Below are positions 34,669 through 43,199 of a DNA stretch of 64,000 nt, one piece after another (positions within the stretch are counted from its first letter, which is position 1; each line of letters starts with the position of its first letter). The notes below the pieces were generated by a model, which saw nothing but the letters and a program-made list of their open reading frames with translations, searched no databases and was not told the origin of the DNA. This DNA is from Arachnia rubra. GTDB taxonomy: Bacteria; Actinomycetota; Actinomycetes; Propionibacteriales; Propionibacteriaceae. The translations under genes and the position numbers were made by a program. Location of the stretch: contig NZ_AP024463.1 in assembly GCF_019973735.1 (NCBI RefSeq), positions 2,604,001-2,668,000 on the forward strand, written 5' to 3'.

Positions 34669-36150
34669 TCAATCCTTCTGCTTGGCGCGTGACTCGACGA
34701 CGGACGGATGGATGCTGCCGTCGTTCGCGGCGGCGGCCCGCGCGGCCTTGGAGTGGGGGCGCCGCTGATCCACCCAGTCGTCGACGTTGCGCTGCCGGCC
34801 CCGGGCCACGGCCAGCGCCCCGGCAGGCACGTCATCGGTGACAGCGGATCCGGCCGCCACGAAAGCGCCGTCGGCGATGTCGACGGGCGCCACCAGCACC
34901 GAGTTGGATCCAATGAAAGCGGAATTCCCGATGTGGGTGGTGGATTTGTTGACCCCGTCGTAGTTCGCGAAGATCGTGCCGGCCCCGATGTTGGTGCCGT
35001 CGTCGATCACCGCGTCTCCGACGTAGCTCAGGTGCGGTACCTTCGAGCCCTCTCCGATGACGGCGTTCTTGGTCTCGACGAAGGCACCGATCTTTCCGCC
35101 GGTACCCAGCTGGGTGCCGGGCCGCAGGTATGAGAATGGCCCGACATTGGCGCCGTCCCCGATGATGGCGAAGGATCCGTGGGAGCGGGTGACGGTGGCG
35201 TTCTCGCCGACCTCGACGTCCTGGAGGGTGGTGTCCGGGCCGATCACGGCTCCGGTGGCGACGGTGGTGGCTCCCTGCAGGATCACGCCGGGCAGGAGGG
35301 TGACATCCTGGCTGAGGTCGACGTCCACGTCCACCCAGGTGTTACGCGGGTCGATGACGGTGACCCCCTCCAGCATCCAGTGTTCGAGGATGCGGCGGTT
35401 CAGCTCCTGGCTCATCCGGGCCAGCTGGATGCGGTCGTTGACGCCTTCGGTCTGCCACACATCGTCGGTGATGAGGGCACCCACGGGGTGGCCCTGGTCG
35501 TGGGCGTAGCGCAGGACGTCGGTGAGGTACTGCTCGCCCTGGGAGTTGTCGGTGGTCAGGTGCGCCAGGCCGTCGCGGAGGGTGGCGGCGTCGAAGACAT
35601 AGATCCCGGAGTTGATCTCCCGGATGAGAAGCTGCTCGTCGGAGGCGTCGCGGTGCTCGACGATGCCGGTCACCCTCCCGGCGGTGCGCACGATCCGCCC
35701 GTAGCCAGCGGGATCCGCCACCTCGGCGGTCAGCACGGTGACGGCGTTGCGCTCGGCGCGGTGGATGGACACGAGGCGGCGCAGGGTGTCCCCGGTCAGC
35801 AATGGCACGTCGCCGTAGGTGACGACCACCTCGCCATCGAAGTCGGGAAGCTGCCCCAGCCCGCAGGAAACCGCGTGGCCGGTGCCGAGCTGCTGGTCCT
35901 GGACCGCTGTGGTCACGTTCTGGCTCAGCGATTCGAGATGCTCGATCACCTCCACTCGCTGATGCCCCACCACGACCACGAAATGATGTGGGTTGAGCGC
36001 TGCTGCCGCGGAGACCGCGTAGCTGAGCATCGATTTCCCGCACACCTCATGGAGCAGTTTGGAGCGACGCGACTTCATGCGCGTCCCACCGCCGGCTGCC
36101 AGGACGATGACCGCCGCGACGGGAGCCAGATCGTTGTCAGGGATGGTCAA
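34669..36150 (-). CDS. glmU: Bifunctional UDP-GlcNAc pyrophosphorylase/GlcN-1-P acetyltransferase
   Basis: GlmU (493 residues) makes UDP-GlcNAc for peptidoglycan. The N-terminal uridyltransferase has VIVLAAGGGTRMKSRRSKLLHEVCGK near 15 and VTYGDVPLL near 110. The C-terminal half (about 260-460) is a left-handed beta-helix of hexapeptide repeats (VILQGATTVATGAVIG, YVGDAVIDDGTNIGAGTIFANYDG) with the acetyltransferase His/Asn/Tyr region. The Arg/Lys-rich tail after 465 is typical of actinobacterial GlmU. It is the first gene of glmU-prs-ldh. Confidence 0.97.
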   Translation of the reverse strand: MTIPDNDLAPVAAVIVLAAGGGTRMKSRRSKLLHEVCGKSMLSYAVSAAAALNPHHFVVVVGHQRVEVIEHLESLSQNVTTAVQDQQLGTGHAVSCGLGQLPDFDGEVVVTYGDVPLLTGDTLRRLVSIHRAERNAVTVLTAEVADPAGYGRIVRTAGRVTGIVEHRDASDEQLLIREINSGIYVFDAATLRDGLAHLTTDNSQGEQYLTDVLRYAHDQGHPVGALITDDVWQTEGVNDRIQLARMSQELNRRILEHWMLEGVTVIDPRNTWVDVDVDLSQDVTLLPGVILQGATTVATGAVIGPDTTLQDVEVGENATVTRSHGSFAIIGDGANVGPFSYLRPGTQLGTGGKIGAFVETKNAVIGEGSKVPHLSYVGDAVIDDGTNIGAGTIFANYDGVNKSTTHIGNSAFIGSNSVLVAPVDIADGAFVAAGSAVTDDVPAGALAVARGRQRNVDDWVDQRRPHSKAARAAAANDGSIHPSVVESRAKQKD

Positions 36151-36302
36151 GACCGTTTCCTTCCCGCTGTGTCCACCGGGGCCTCCCCGGACTCACGGTA
36201 TGAAAACTACCAGCCGGGGAGTCAGGGAGCCCAGAGCCTGCGTCAACCCGGTCCTCGACGCTGTCCGGTTCGCCTGACCCGCTGCCTCGTTACCCTGAGG
36301 CA

Positions 36303-37391
36303 GTGGTGAGGTTCAACACGGATCCATTGATGGCCCCGCTCACTCCGCAGGAGTTGCGGGTGTTGAAGCAGCGTCGACGCAGCGGAGAGTTCGGCTACAC
36401 AAAGGTGTCTACGATCGCGGTAACCGCGATCTTCTTCATGGTCTTCTTCATCCTCTTCATATTCGTAGGCAGCAATGTGGCGAGGGTCTTCATCAGCGAC
36501 ATGTCCATCACGCAGAGATTTCAGCCTCGCTTCGAGCTGATCCTGATTCCGGCAGCGTTCGTGGGAGTCTTCGCCATCGTGGCCCTGGTCTTCATCAAGG
36601 CCGGGCTGGCAAATTTCCGGAAGAGACGCAACTGGGCTTTGCTGGCACGGTTCGCCGACGTGAACGGCCTGCGTTTCGCATTGCAGTCGGCTAACCCGCG
36701 GTACCCCGGGCTGCTGTTCGACATGGGGCACTCCAGAGCTTCGGTGAACCACTTGTACTCGCCCACCGGGGTGCTGGTCGATGTCGGCGGCTACGAGTAC
36801 ACGACAGGCTCGGGAAAGAACAGCACAACCCATCACTGGAATTTCGCTGCCTTCCGGCTGCCGAAGCCCGTACCGCATCTGCTGCTCGACGCCAAGGCGA
36901 ACAACAACTGGGGGTTCACGAACCTTCCCGCGGTCTTCGCCTCGTCGCAGCGCGTAAGCCTCGGAGCGCCATTCGACGACCACTATCAGCTCTACGCCCC
37001 CAGCGGGTATGGCCACGATGCTTTCTACCTGCTGCCTCCCAACGTACTGGATGCCTTGCTGAGGGCGCCGGCCAGCTATGACATCGAGATGGTCGACCAG
37101 TGGCTGTTCTGCTACACGCAAAGTCCCCAGGATCTGACCGACCCGGCGACCTGGCGTCTCCTTGAGATGATCGCCGGCGGTGTGCTGGGGGCGCTGAATC
37201 CCGTCGTCAGCCGGTACAGCAACCAGCACACCAGGCAGCAGCCGGCTGGCGGGCCCTACGGCCCTGGGATCCCGGCCCAGGTGGCGTCACAGGGCCTGCG
37301 GCTCAAACGGGGAGTCAACCTGACGTCTCTCATCGGCATCGCAGGTTTCGTGATCTACCTGCTGGTGCGGGCGCTGCTGTTCAGGATGTGA
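36303..37391 (+). CDS. Hypothetical membrane protein
   Basis: A 362-residue protein from GTG 36303. It has two N-terminal transmembrane helices (VSTIAVTAIFFMVFFILFIFVG near 36-57; LILIPAAFVGVFAIVALVFIKAG near 80-102), a soluble domain (about 110-310, with SPTGVLVDVGGYEYTTG and HHWNFAAFRLPKPVPHLLLDAK) and a C-terminal helix (LTSLIGIAGFVIYLLVRALLF). The soluble domain resembles actinobacterial proteins of unknown function with a beta-sandwich that senses or binds at the membrane. I do not recognise the family; function unknown. Confidence 0.8.
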   Translation: MVRFNTDPLMAPLTPQELRVLKQRRRSGEFGYTKVSTIAVTAIFFMVFFILFIFVGSNVARVFISDMSITQRFQPRFELILIPAAFVGVFAIVALVFIKAGLANFRKRRNWALLARFADVNGLRFALQSANPRYPGLLFDMGHSRASVNHLYSPTGVLVDVGGYEYTTGSGKNSTTHHWNFAAFRLPKPVPHLLLDAKANNNWGFTNLPAVFASSQRVSLGAPFDDHYQLYAPSGYGHDAFYLLPPNVLDALLRAPASYDIEMVDQWLFCYTQSPQDLTDPATWRLLEMIAGGVLGALNPVVSRYSNQHTRQQPAGGPYGPGIPAQVASQGLRLKRGVNLTSLIGIAGFVIYLLVRALLFRM

Positions 37392-37395
37392 CGGC

Positions 37396-37474
37396 TCCCC
37401 GGGTAGGAGTCGAACCTACTTCGCTAATCCTGATTCAAAGTCAGGCGGGCCCTGCCGGAAGACCAACCGGGGAA
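37396..37474 (-). tRNA. tRNA-Gln (anticodon UUG), atypical 79-nt form
   Basis: The acceptor stem 37468-37474/37397-37403 (TCCCCGG/CCGGGGA) pairs fully. Anticodon stem CCTGA/TCAGG encloses loop CTTTGAA, giving anticodon UUG. The T-arm is GTAGG-TTCGACT-CCTAC. Discriminator G and acceptor stem starting with U fit Gln. The variable region has 9 bases and the D-arm one extra base, so the gene is longer than usual tRNA-Gln. CCA is not encoded. The place near glmU is shared with other Actinobacteria (recollection). Confidence 0.85.
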
Positions 37475-37677
37475 CGGCCCTTGCCGGGCCAGTTGGCAAG
37501 TGTATAGGAAAACCCGGCCAGGCTGAGTGCCTCAGAAGATCTGCAGCTGCTCACGGCCGTGCGGCGCTGTTTTCAACAGCGGTCACGAACCGGGCCGGTC
37601 CTGGAGGACCGGTTGCGGCAACGTCCATGATGGAAAATGACCAGGGCGGATCTTTCACGAGGGATCAAGGAGGGATC

Positions 37678-38244
37678 ATGGAGCGTTGTTTCGGAGCCGG
37701 GGACCCGCTGTACGAGCACTACCACGATACGGAGTGGGGACGTCCCATCGCCGATACCGCCGAGGAGACGGTCCTGTTCGAGCGGCTGGTCCTGGAGGGT
37801 TTCCAGTCGGGGCTGAGCTGGATCACAGTGCTGCGGAAACGCGAGGCCTTCCGGGAGGTGTTCGCGGGATTCGACCCGGCGCGGGTGGCGCAGTTCGACG
37901 AGCAGGACATCGGCCGTCTGATGGGCGATGCCAGGATCATCCGGAACGAGGCGAAGATCCGCGCCGCCGTCGGCAACGCGAAGGCCCTGGTGGCACTGCA
38001 TGAGGCGGGCGGGACCCTGGCGGGGATCCTCGCGGACCATGCCCCTGGCCCACCATTGGCAGCGCCCAGGAGCCGTGACGAGATCCCCAGCCGCACACCG
38101 GAGAGCGAGGCCCTCAGCCGGCGGCTGAAGGGCCTGGGCTTCCGTTTCGTCGGCCCGGTGACGATGTACGCCACCATGCAGGCCGTCGGACTGGTCAACG
38201 ATCACCTGGCCTCCTGCTGGGTGCGTCAGGACAAAGCCTGGTGA
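37678..38244 (+). CDS. tag: DNA-3-methyladenine glycosylase I
   Basis: A 188-residue Tag enzyme removing 3-methyladenine from DNA. The conserved core is YEHYHDTEWGRPIADTAEETVLFERLVLEGFQSGLSWITVLRKREAFREVF, followed by GLGFRFVGPVTMYATMQAVGLVNDHLASC, an HhH-like fold with a Cys/His zinc site. The start is ATG 37678, directly behind AAGGAGGGATC; an earlier ATG at 37627 adds nothing. It stands between the tRNA and a TetR gene. Two hairpins upstream (37566-37580, 37595-37612) may terminate or regulate. Confidence 0.95.
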   Translation: MERCFGAGDPLYEHYHDTEWGRPIADTAEETVLFERLVLEGFQSGLSWITVLRKREAFREVFAGFDPARVAQFDEQDIGRLMGDARIIRNEAKIRAAVGNAKALVALHEAGGTLAGILADHAPGPPLAAPRSRDEIPSRTPESEALSRRLKGLGFRFVGPVTMYATMQAVGLVNDHLASCWVRQDKAW

Positions 38245-38324
38245 GCTCTCCGAGGCGTGCACAACCGGAAGCCCGTCATTGTTTGGGCATCCCCCAGCGG
38301 ATGCGGGAGACTGGAGGTATGTCC

Positions 38325-38981
38325 ATGCCCGCCAGCGCACGCGCCCGGCGTTCCCGGGTGCGCCTGAGCTCGGCACAGCGCCGCGAGCAGTTGCTCACCA
38401 TCGCCCGGGAGGTGTTCGCGGAACGCGGATTCGAGGGGACCTCGGTGGAGGAGATCGCAGCCCGCGCCGGCGTCTCAAAGCCTGTGGTCTACGAGCATTT
38501 CGGAGGCAAGGACGGCGCCTACCAAGCTGTGGTCGAGAAGGAGACCACTACCCTGCACGCCGAGATCCACGCCGCCCTCACCAGGCCAGGTGCAGGCCCG
38601 CGGGAAACCCTGGAGCGCGGCGCCCTGGCTCTCCTGGACTACATCGACCGCTGCCCCGACGGGTTCCGCATCCTCTCACGGGATTCCTCGCTCGCAAACC
38701 CCACCGGCTCTTTCGCCTCCATCCTCAGCGAGATCGCCACCCAGGTCGAGGACATCCTGCGCGCCGAGTTCCCCCGCCTCGGACACGACCCGCAATACGC
38801 GCACCTGTATGCCCAGGCCCTGGTCGGGTTGGTGGCCATGACCGGGCAGCAGTGGCTGGATGACCGCGAGCCCGAACGACTCGTGGTGGCGCGGCACCTG
38901 ATCAACCTGGCCTGGAACGGCATGGCGCACCTCACACCCAGCCCCAGGCTTCTCGTGGAGGTCAAGGACTCACGCCAGTAG
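38325..38981 (+). CDS. TetR-family transcription regulator
   Basis: A 218-residue TetR regulator. The helix-turn-helix occupies about residues 20-70 (QRREQLLTIAREVFAERGFEGTSVEEIAARAGVSKPVVYEHFGGK), followed by an all-helical ligand domain. ATG 38325 is chosen because GGAGG lies 7 bases upstream; ATG 38319 would be too close. A TetR gene next to glmU is also found in mycobacteria (recollection), so it may regulate a lipid or envelope gene. Its 3' end overlaps the convergent MarR gene by 12 bases. Confidence 0.9.
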   Translation: MPASARARRSRVRLSSAQRREQLLTIAREVFAERGFEGTSVEEIAARAGVSKPVVYEHFGGKDGAYQAVVEKETTTLHAEIHAALTRPGAGPRETLERGALALLDYIDRCPDGFRILSRDSSLANPTGSFASILSEIATQVEDILRAEFPRLGHDPQYAHLYAQALVGLVAMTGQQWLDDREPERLVVARHLINLAWNGMAHLTPSPRLLVEVKDSRQ

Positions 38982-39446
38982 GCGGCGCAGCATCGCCGCC
39001 AGGGATTCCCGTTCGCCGGCTGACCAGCCAGCCAGGAGGGATTCCTCCAATTCGACCAGGGCCTCCAGGGCATTGTCCACGGCACGCCTGCCGGCCCCGG
39101 TGAGTCCGACGACGACGGAACGGCCGTCGCTGGGTGCGGCATGACGGGTCACCAGTCCACGGTCGCACAGCCGGTCCACCCGGTTGGTCATGGTGCCGGA
39201 GGTGACGTGGGTCTGATGCAAGAGCTGCCCCGGAGATAGCTGGTAGGGCTCCCCAGCCCGCCGCAGGGCGGCCAAGACGTCAAATTCCCAGTTGTCCAGA
39301 CCATGCTCAGCGAAACAGCGTTTGCGGGCTGCGTCGAGCAGGGCGGCCAGGCGGTGGATCCGCGACCACACCGCCATCGGCGAGGTCGCGAGATCGGGAC
39401 GTTCCCGGTGCCACGCGGCCATCACCTCGTCAACCTCGTCCATCAC
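38970..39446 (-). CDS. MarR-family transcription regulator
   Basis: A 158-residue winged-helix MarR regulator. The DNA-binding core reads EFDVLAALRRAGEPYQLSPGQLLHQTHVTSGTMTNRVDRLCDRGLVTRHAAPSDGRSVVVGLT, including the DxRxxxV/L wing, between helices forming the dimer interface. It lies immediately after ispE on the same strand with only 6 bases between genes, so it may be expressed from the ispE-rsmA-tatD-rsmI unit. The ligand is unknown. Confidence 0.92.
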   Translation of the reverse strand: MMDEVDEVMAAWHRERPDLATSPMAVWSRIHRLAALLDAARKRCFAEHGLDNWEFDVLAALRRAGEPYQLSPGQLLHQTHVTSGTMTNRVDRLCDRGLVTRHAAPSDGRSVVVGLTGAGRRAVDNALEALVELEESLLAGWSAGERESLAAMLRRLLA

Positions 39447-39452
39447 GGCTCC

Positions 39453-40352
39453 TCACCCCACCACCTGAGCCCCAGGCACTGGGCCACAGACCCTGCGGAC
39501 AGCACGGACCCTGGAGGACAGCAGCAGCCGCTCAGCGATCGCATCGGATGTCCCGGCCTCACCGGCCAGGAACGCGATCGTCGGGCCGGAGCCACTGACG
39601 ATGGCGCCGGCCGCTCCGGCATCGCGTCCCATCCTCAGGACCTCGGCCAGTTCGGGCTGGAGGCTGATCGCAGCCTGCTGCAGGTCGTTGCTGAGCAGCT
39701 TTCCCAGACGCGGAACGTCGCCGTCGGCGAGCGCCGCCAGCAGGTCCGGGCCGATGCCGGTGGGCTGCGGCGAGCTGATGCGGTCGAATTCCCGGAAAAC
39801 CGCCGGGGTGGACAAGCCATGGTGGCTGAGGGCAAGCACCCACCGGAAGGTGCCGCCAACGGCCACGGGGGTCAGTTTCTCACCTCGTCCGGCCCCCAGT
39901 GCGGTGCCTCCGTGGAGCAGAAAGGGGACGTCGGCGCCGAGCTGGGCTGCGAGGCCATGGAGCTGCTGGAGGCTCAGCCCGGTTTCCCACAGCTGATTGC
40001 AGGCGACGAGGGTGGCGGCGGCGTCGGCGGATCCTCCGGCCATGCCACCCGCAATGGGGATGCGCTTGTGGATCCGGATGTCGGCACCAGCACCCTCGGC
40101 TCCGCAGGTCTTAGCCAGTAGCCGGGCGGCGCGGGTCACGAGGTTGGTGCCGTCCGTGGGCAGCCCCGCTGCTCCCTCACCCCGGAAGCTCAGCCGGATT
40201 TCCCCGGTGCTGAGTGGCCGGGCGGTCAGCTCGTCGAACAGCGACACAGCCTGGAAGACCGTGCCGAGGGCGTGATAGCCGTCCTGGCCGGTGGCCCCAA
40301 CGTTCAGCGCCAGATTCACCTTCGCCGGCACCCGCACCCGCACTTCAGCCAC
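39453..40352 (-). CDS. ispE: 4-diphosphocytidyl-2-C-methyl-D-erythritol kinase
   Basis: A 299-residue GHMP kinase of the MEP isoprenoid pathway, phosphorylating CDP-ME. Motifs: [35 protein letters not shown] at the N-terminus, the GHMP ATP motif [17 protein letters not shown] near 95, and [16 protein letters not shown] near 255. It overlaps the rsmA stop by 8 bases, consistent with one transcript. Confidence 0.95.
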   Translation of the reverse strand: MAEVRVRVPAKVNLALNVGATGQDGYHALGTVFQAVSLFDELTARPLSTGEIRLSFRGEGAAGLPTDGTNLVTRAARLLAKTCGAEGAGADIRIHKRIPIAGGMAGGSADAAATLVACNQLWETGLSLQQLHGLAAQLGADVPFLLHGGTALGAGRGEKLTPVAVGGTFRWVLALSHHGLSTPAVFREFDRISSPQPTGIGPDLLAALADGDVPRLGKLLSNDLQQAAISLQPELAEVLRMGRDAGAAGAIVSGSGPTIAFLAGEAGTSDAIAERLLLSSRVRAVRRVCGPVPGAQVVG

Positions 40353-41232
40353 AGTCCGGGCCTAGCGTCGCGGCGGCTCCATCCGCCAGCCTGCTCGCGA
40401 TGGCGGCGAAGGCCGCGACGTCGAGGACCTCGCCCCGGACCTGCGGGTCCAGGCCTGCCGACTCGATGGCCTCCGCTGCCGCCGCTGACCCGCCGAACAG
40501 CCCCGACAACGCGGCCCGCAGCATCTTGCGGCGCGACGCGAAGGCCGCGTCGATCACCGCGAACACCTGCTGCCGGGTCGCCGTGGTCTCCGGTGGGGCG
40601 TGGCGCTCCAGCCGCACCAGCCCCGAGTCGACGTTGGGCACCGGCCAGAAGACCTTCGGGGGCACAGTGCCGGCGCGCGTGGCCGAGGCCCACCAGGCGA
40701 GCTTCGCGCTGGGCGCTCCGTAGACCTTGGAGCCGGGCTGCGCGGCCAGCCGGTCCGCGACCTCCAGCTGCACCATCACCAGGCCCCGCCGCCAGGACGG
40801 GAAGTGCTCAAGCAGATGCAGCAGCACCGGCACCGACACGTTGTACGGCAGGTTCGCGACCACCGCGGTCGGCGCCTGGCCGGGCAGGTCGGTGACGGCC
40901 AGCGCGTCGGCAGCGACCACGTCCAGCCGCGCCGCGGCCTGTGGCCCGAGCCGCTGCGCGACGGTTGTCCCCAGACGGCCGGCCAGGCGGTCATCGATCT
41001 CGACGGCGGTGACCGCACGAGCCACCTCAAGCAGCCCGAGGGTCAGCGACCCCAGCCCAGGGCCGATCTCCAGGACGACGTCATCAGGTCCAATGCCAGA
41101 CAGGGCAACGATGCGGCGCACCGTGTTGGCGTCGACGACGAAGTTCTGGCCGCGCTGTTTGGTGGGCCGCAGGTCCAGCCCAGCAGCGATCCGGCGTGCC
41201 GAGCTGGGATCCAGCAGGCCGGTCTCAGGCAT
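40345..41232 (-). CDS. rsmA: 16S rRNA dimethyladenosine transferase RsmA (KsgA)
   Basis: A 295-residue SAM-dependent enzyme that dimethylates A1518 and A1519 of 16S rRNA. Motifs: [18 protein letters not shown] (N-terminal), SAM-binding [17 protein letters not shown] near 58, and the catalytic [16 protein letters not shown] near 130. It overlaps tatD by 8 bases and ispE by 8 bases. Loss of this enzyme usually gives kasugamycin resistance. Confidence 0.96.
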   Translation of the reverse strand: MPETGLLDPSSARRIAAGLDLRPTKQRGQNFVVDANTVRRIVALSGIGPDDVVLEIGPGLGSLTLGLLEVARAVTAVEIDDRLAGRLGTTVAQRLGPQAAARLDVVAADALAVTDLPGQAPTAVVANLPYNVSVPVLLHLLEHFPSWRRGLVMVQLEVADRLAAQPGSKVYGAPSAKLAWWASATRAGTVPPKVFWPVPNVDSGLVRLERHAPPETTATRQQVFAVIDAAFASRRKMLRAALSGLFGGSAAAAEAIESAGLDPQVRGEVLDVAAFAAIASRLADGAAATLGPDCG

Positions 41233-42088
41233 CGCCGCCCCAGCTCGTGGCGTAGGCCGCCTCGGTGTTGGCCCTCACCTGGCGGCAGAAGCCGGCCAGG
41301 TCGGCGTCCAGCAGATCAGCCAGGAATACGACCGTATGGGGTAGCAGGTAGGGCGCGTTCGGCTTGCCGCGCTGCGGTTTCGGCGTGAGATAGGGCGCGT
41401 CGGTCTCCACGAGAATGCGGTCCAGAGGTGTCGCCTTCGCGGCCTCCCGCAGCGGCCCCGCCGATCCGAAGGTCACCACCCCCGGGTACGACAGCCAGAA
41501 GCCACGGTCCACGCACTCCCGGGCGAAGCCGGCGTCCCCGGAGAAGCAGTGCATCACGACCCTCCCGGGGCGCTCCCCGGAGTCGAGGATCCTCAGCACG
41601 TCGGCGTGGGCGTCCCGGTCGTGGATCACGAGGGTGAGGTCCTTCTGTCGCGCCAGGGCAATGTGGGCGCGGAAGCTGTGGGCCTGCGCCTGCTGCCCCT
41701 GAGGGTCGCGGGTGCGGTAGTAGTCCAGCCCGGTCTCACCGACGGCCACCACGCCCGGCAGCGACGCGAGCGCCGGCAGTTCCGCCAGCTCTTCGTCGAG
41801 GGCCGCCAGGCCGCCGCCCTGGAAGCAGCGTGCCGCGTCATTCGGGTGGATGGCGACGGCGGCCCGGACCCTGGGGTCGGCAGCCGCCAGGGCAGCGGCG
41901 GCGCGCGATGAAGGCAGGTCGCAGCCGACATCGACCACACCCAGCACCCCGGCGGCCGCGGCCGCATCGAGGGACTGCGCCACCTCAAGTCCGGAATACT
42001 CGGCGGTGGATCCCAGATGGGTGTGATTGTCGATGACATGCGCAGGAAGCGCCTCAGGAGCAGCCGGGAGATGCTCTGGAAGGCTCAT
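41225..42088 (-). CDS. tatD: TatD-family metal-dependent deoxyribonuclease
   Basis: A 287-residue TIM-barrel metallohydrolase. The metal ligand motif is VIDNHTHLG near residue 20 (HxH), followed by [11 protein letters not shown] near 115, LVIHDRDAH near 150, VMHCFSGD near 175 and [18 protein letters not shown] near 230. TatD enzymes act as 3'-5' DNases and D-aminoacyl-tRNA-related hydrolases. The gene overlaps rsmI by 4 bases and rsmA by 8. Confidence 0.95.
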   Translation of the reverse strand: MSLPEHLPAAPEALPAHVIDNHTHLGSTAEYSGLEVAQSLDAAAAAGVLGVVDVGCDLPSSRAAAALAAADPRVRAAVAIHPNDAARCFQGGGLAALDEELAELPALASLPGVVAVGETGLDYYRTRDPQGQQAQAHSFRAHIALARQKDLTLVIHDRDAHADVLRILDSGERPGRVVMHCFSGDAGFARECVDRGFWLSYPGVVTFGSAGPLREAAKATPLDRILVETDAPYLTPKPQRGKPNAPYLLPHTVVFLADLLDADLAGFCRQVRANTEAAYATSWGGDA

Positions 42089-42933
42089 TCGCCCTCCTTC
42101 CTGGCCGCCAGGGCGGCCTCGTAAAGTTCCTTGCGGGAGATCCCGAGCAGGTCTGCCACAGCACGCACTGCCTGTGACAGTTTCTCACCATCGGCGACCC
42201 GGGAGGCCACCAGGTCAAGAGCGTCCCCCATCCCGGCGCGGACTGGTTCGGCTCCGGCAACGACGACGGTCACCTCACCCCGGACCCCGTCCGCAGTCCA
42301 GCCTGCCAACTCCGCCAGGCAACCCCGGACGATCTCCTCATGGGGCTTGGTCAATTCCCGGCACACCACCGCGCGCCGCCCCGGGCCGAAGGTATCCGCC
42401 GCGTCCAGCAGCCACTCGTGGAGACGGTGCGGCGCCTCGAACAGGATCATGGTGCGCTCCTCCGCGGCCAGGGCCGCCAGCCGGGCGCGCCGCTCCCCCG
42501 GTTTCCTGGGCAGGAACCCCTCGAAGCAGAACCGGTCGCAGGGCAGCCCGGAGACCGCGAGCGCGGTCAGGACCGCCGAGGGCCCGGGAACGGCGGTGAC
42601 CGGCAGGTCATGGTCGATGCACGCCCTCACGAGGCGGTATCCCGGGTCGCTGACCGAGGGCATCCCGGCATCGGTGACCAGCACCACCCGCTGCCCGGCA
42701 GCAATCACGTCCACCAGCTCCGTGGTCCGGGCAGCCTCGTTGCCCTCGAAGTAGGACACCACCCTCGCCCCAGTCACCACACCAAGGCGACGCAACAAGG
42801 TCACTAAGCGGCGAGTGTCCTCAGCCGCGATCACATCAGCAGCCACCAAGGCCTCGCGCAACGCAGGACTGGCATGGGTATGCGATCCGATAGGGGTGGC
42901 AGCCAGCACCAGTACGCCTCGGGTCGGATCCAT
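42085..42933 (-). CDS. rsmI: 16S rRNA (cytidine-2'-O)-methyltransferase RsmI
   Basis: A 282-residue SAM enzyme that 2'-O-methylates C1402 of 16S rRNA. Motifs: LVLAATPIGSHTHASPALREAL at the N-terminus (SAM-binding tetrapyrrole methylase fold), IAAEDTRRLVTLL, VLVTDAGMPSVSDPGYRLV near 95 and AVPGPSAVLTALAVSGLPCDRFCFEGFLPRK near 130. ATG 42933 matches the family start; a longer open frame runs into the repeat element. First gene of rsmI-tatD-rsmA-ispE, divergent from the mannosyltransferase. Confidence 0.95.
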   Translation of the reverse strand: MDPTRGVLVLAATPIGSHTHASPALREALVAADVIAAEDTRRLVTLLRRLGVVTGARVVSYFEGNEAARTTELVDVIAAGQRVVLVTDAGMPSVSDPGYRLVRACIDHDLPVTAVPGPSAVLTALAVSGLPCDRFCFEGFLPRKPGERRARLAALAAEERTMILFEAPHRLHEWLLDAADTFGPGRRAVVCRELTKPHEEIVRGCLAELAGWTADGVRGEVTVVVAGAEPVRAGMGDALDLVASRVADGEKLSQAVRAVADLLGISRKELYEAALAARKEGE

Positions 42934-42943
42934 AACCGCCAGC

Positions 42944-43105
42944 CTAGTGTCGCCCCACAATCTCGCTGTTGCTCTCCCACCCCAGATGCGGCGTCTCGCC
43001 TCGTTGACCTCGCCCACGGCACACCCAGGCGCCGCTTCACACAGTTACCCGCCACTCCGCCCCGGGACCGCCTCCCACTGACCAGCCTCCGCCACACGAC
43101 ACCAG
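42944..43105. repeat. MITE-like dispersed repeat, copy B
   Basis: About 162 bp filling most of the rsmI/mannosyltransferase divergent gap. The ends read CTAGTGTCG on the left and, on the other strand of the right end, CTGGTGTCGTGTGG. The interior aligns with 32503-32671. A promoter for either flanking gene must lie inside or beside it. No coding sequence is supported. Confidence 0.7.
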
Positions 43106-43199
43106 CATCAGGGCCGTGAACTCACTGGCCTGCCTCCCCAGCCCCCCAGTCCGCCTTTGCAACAGAGCACCTTGTCGCGGAACCTCTTAGACTGTCCGC

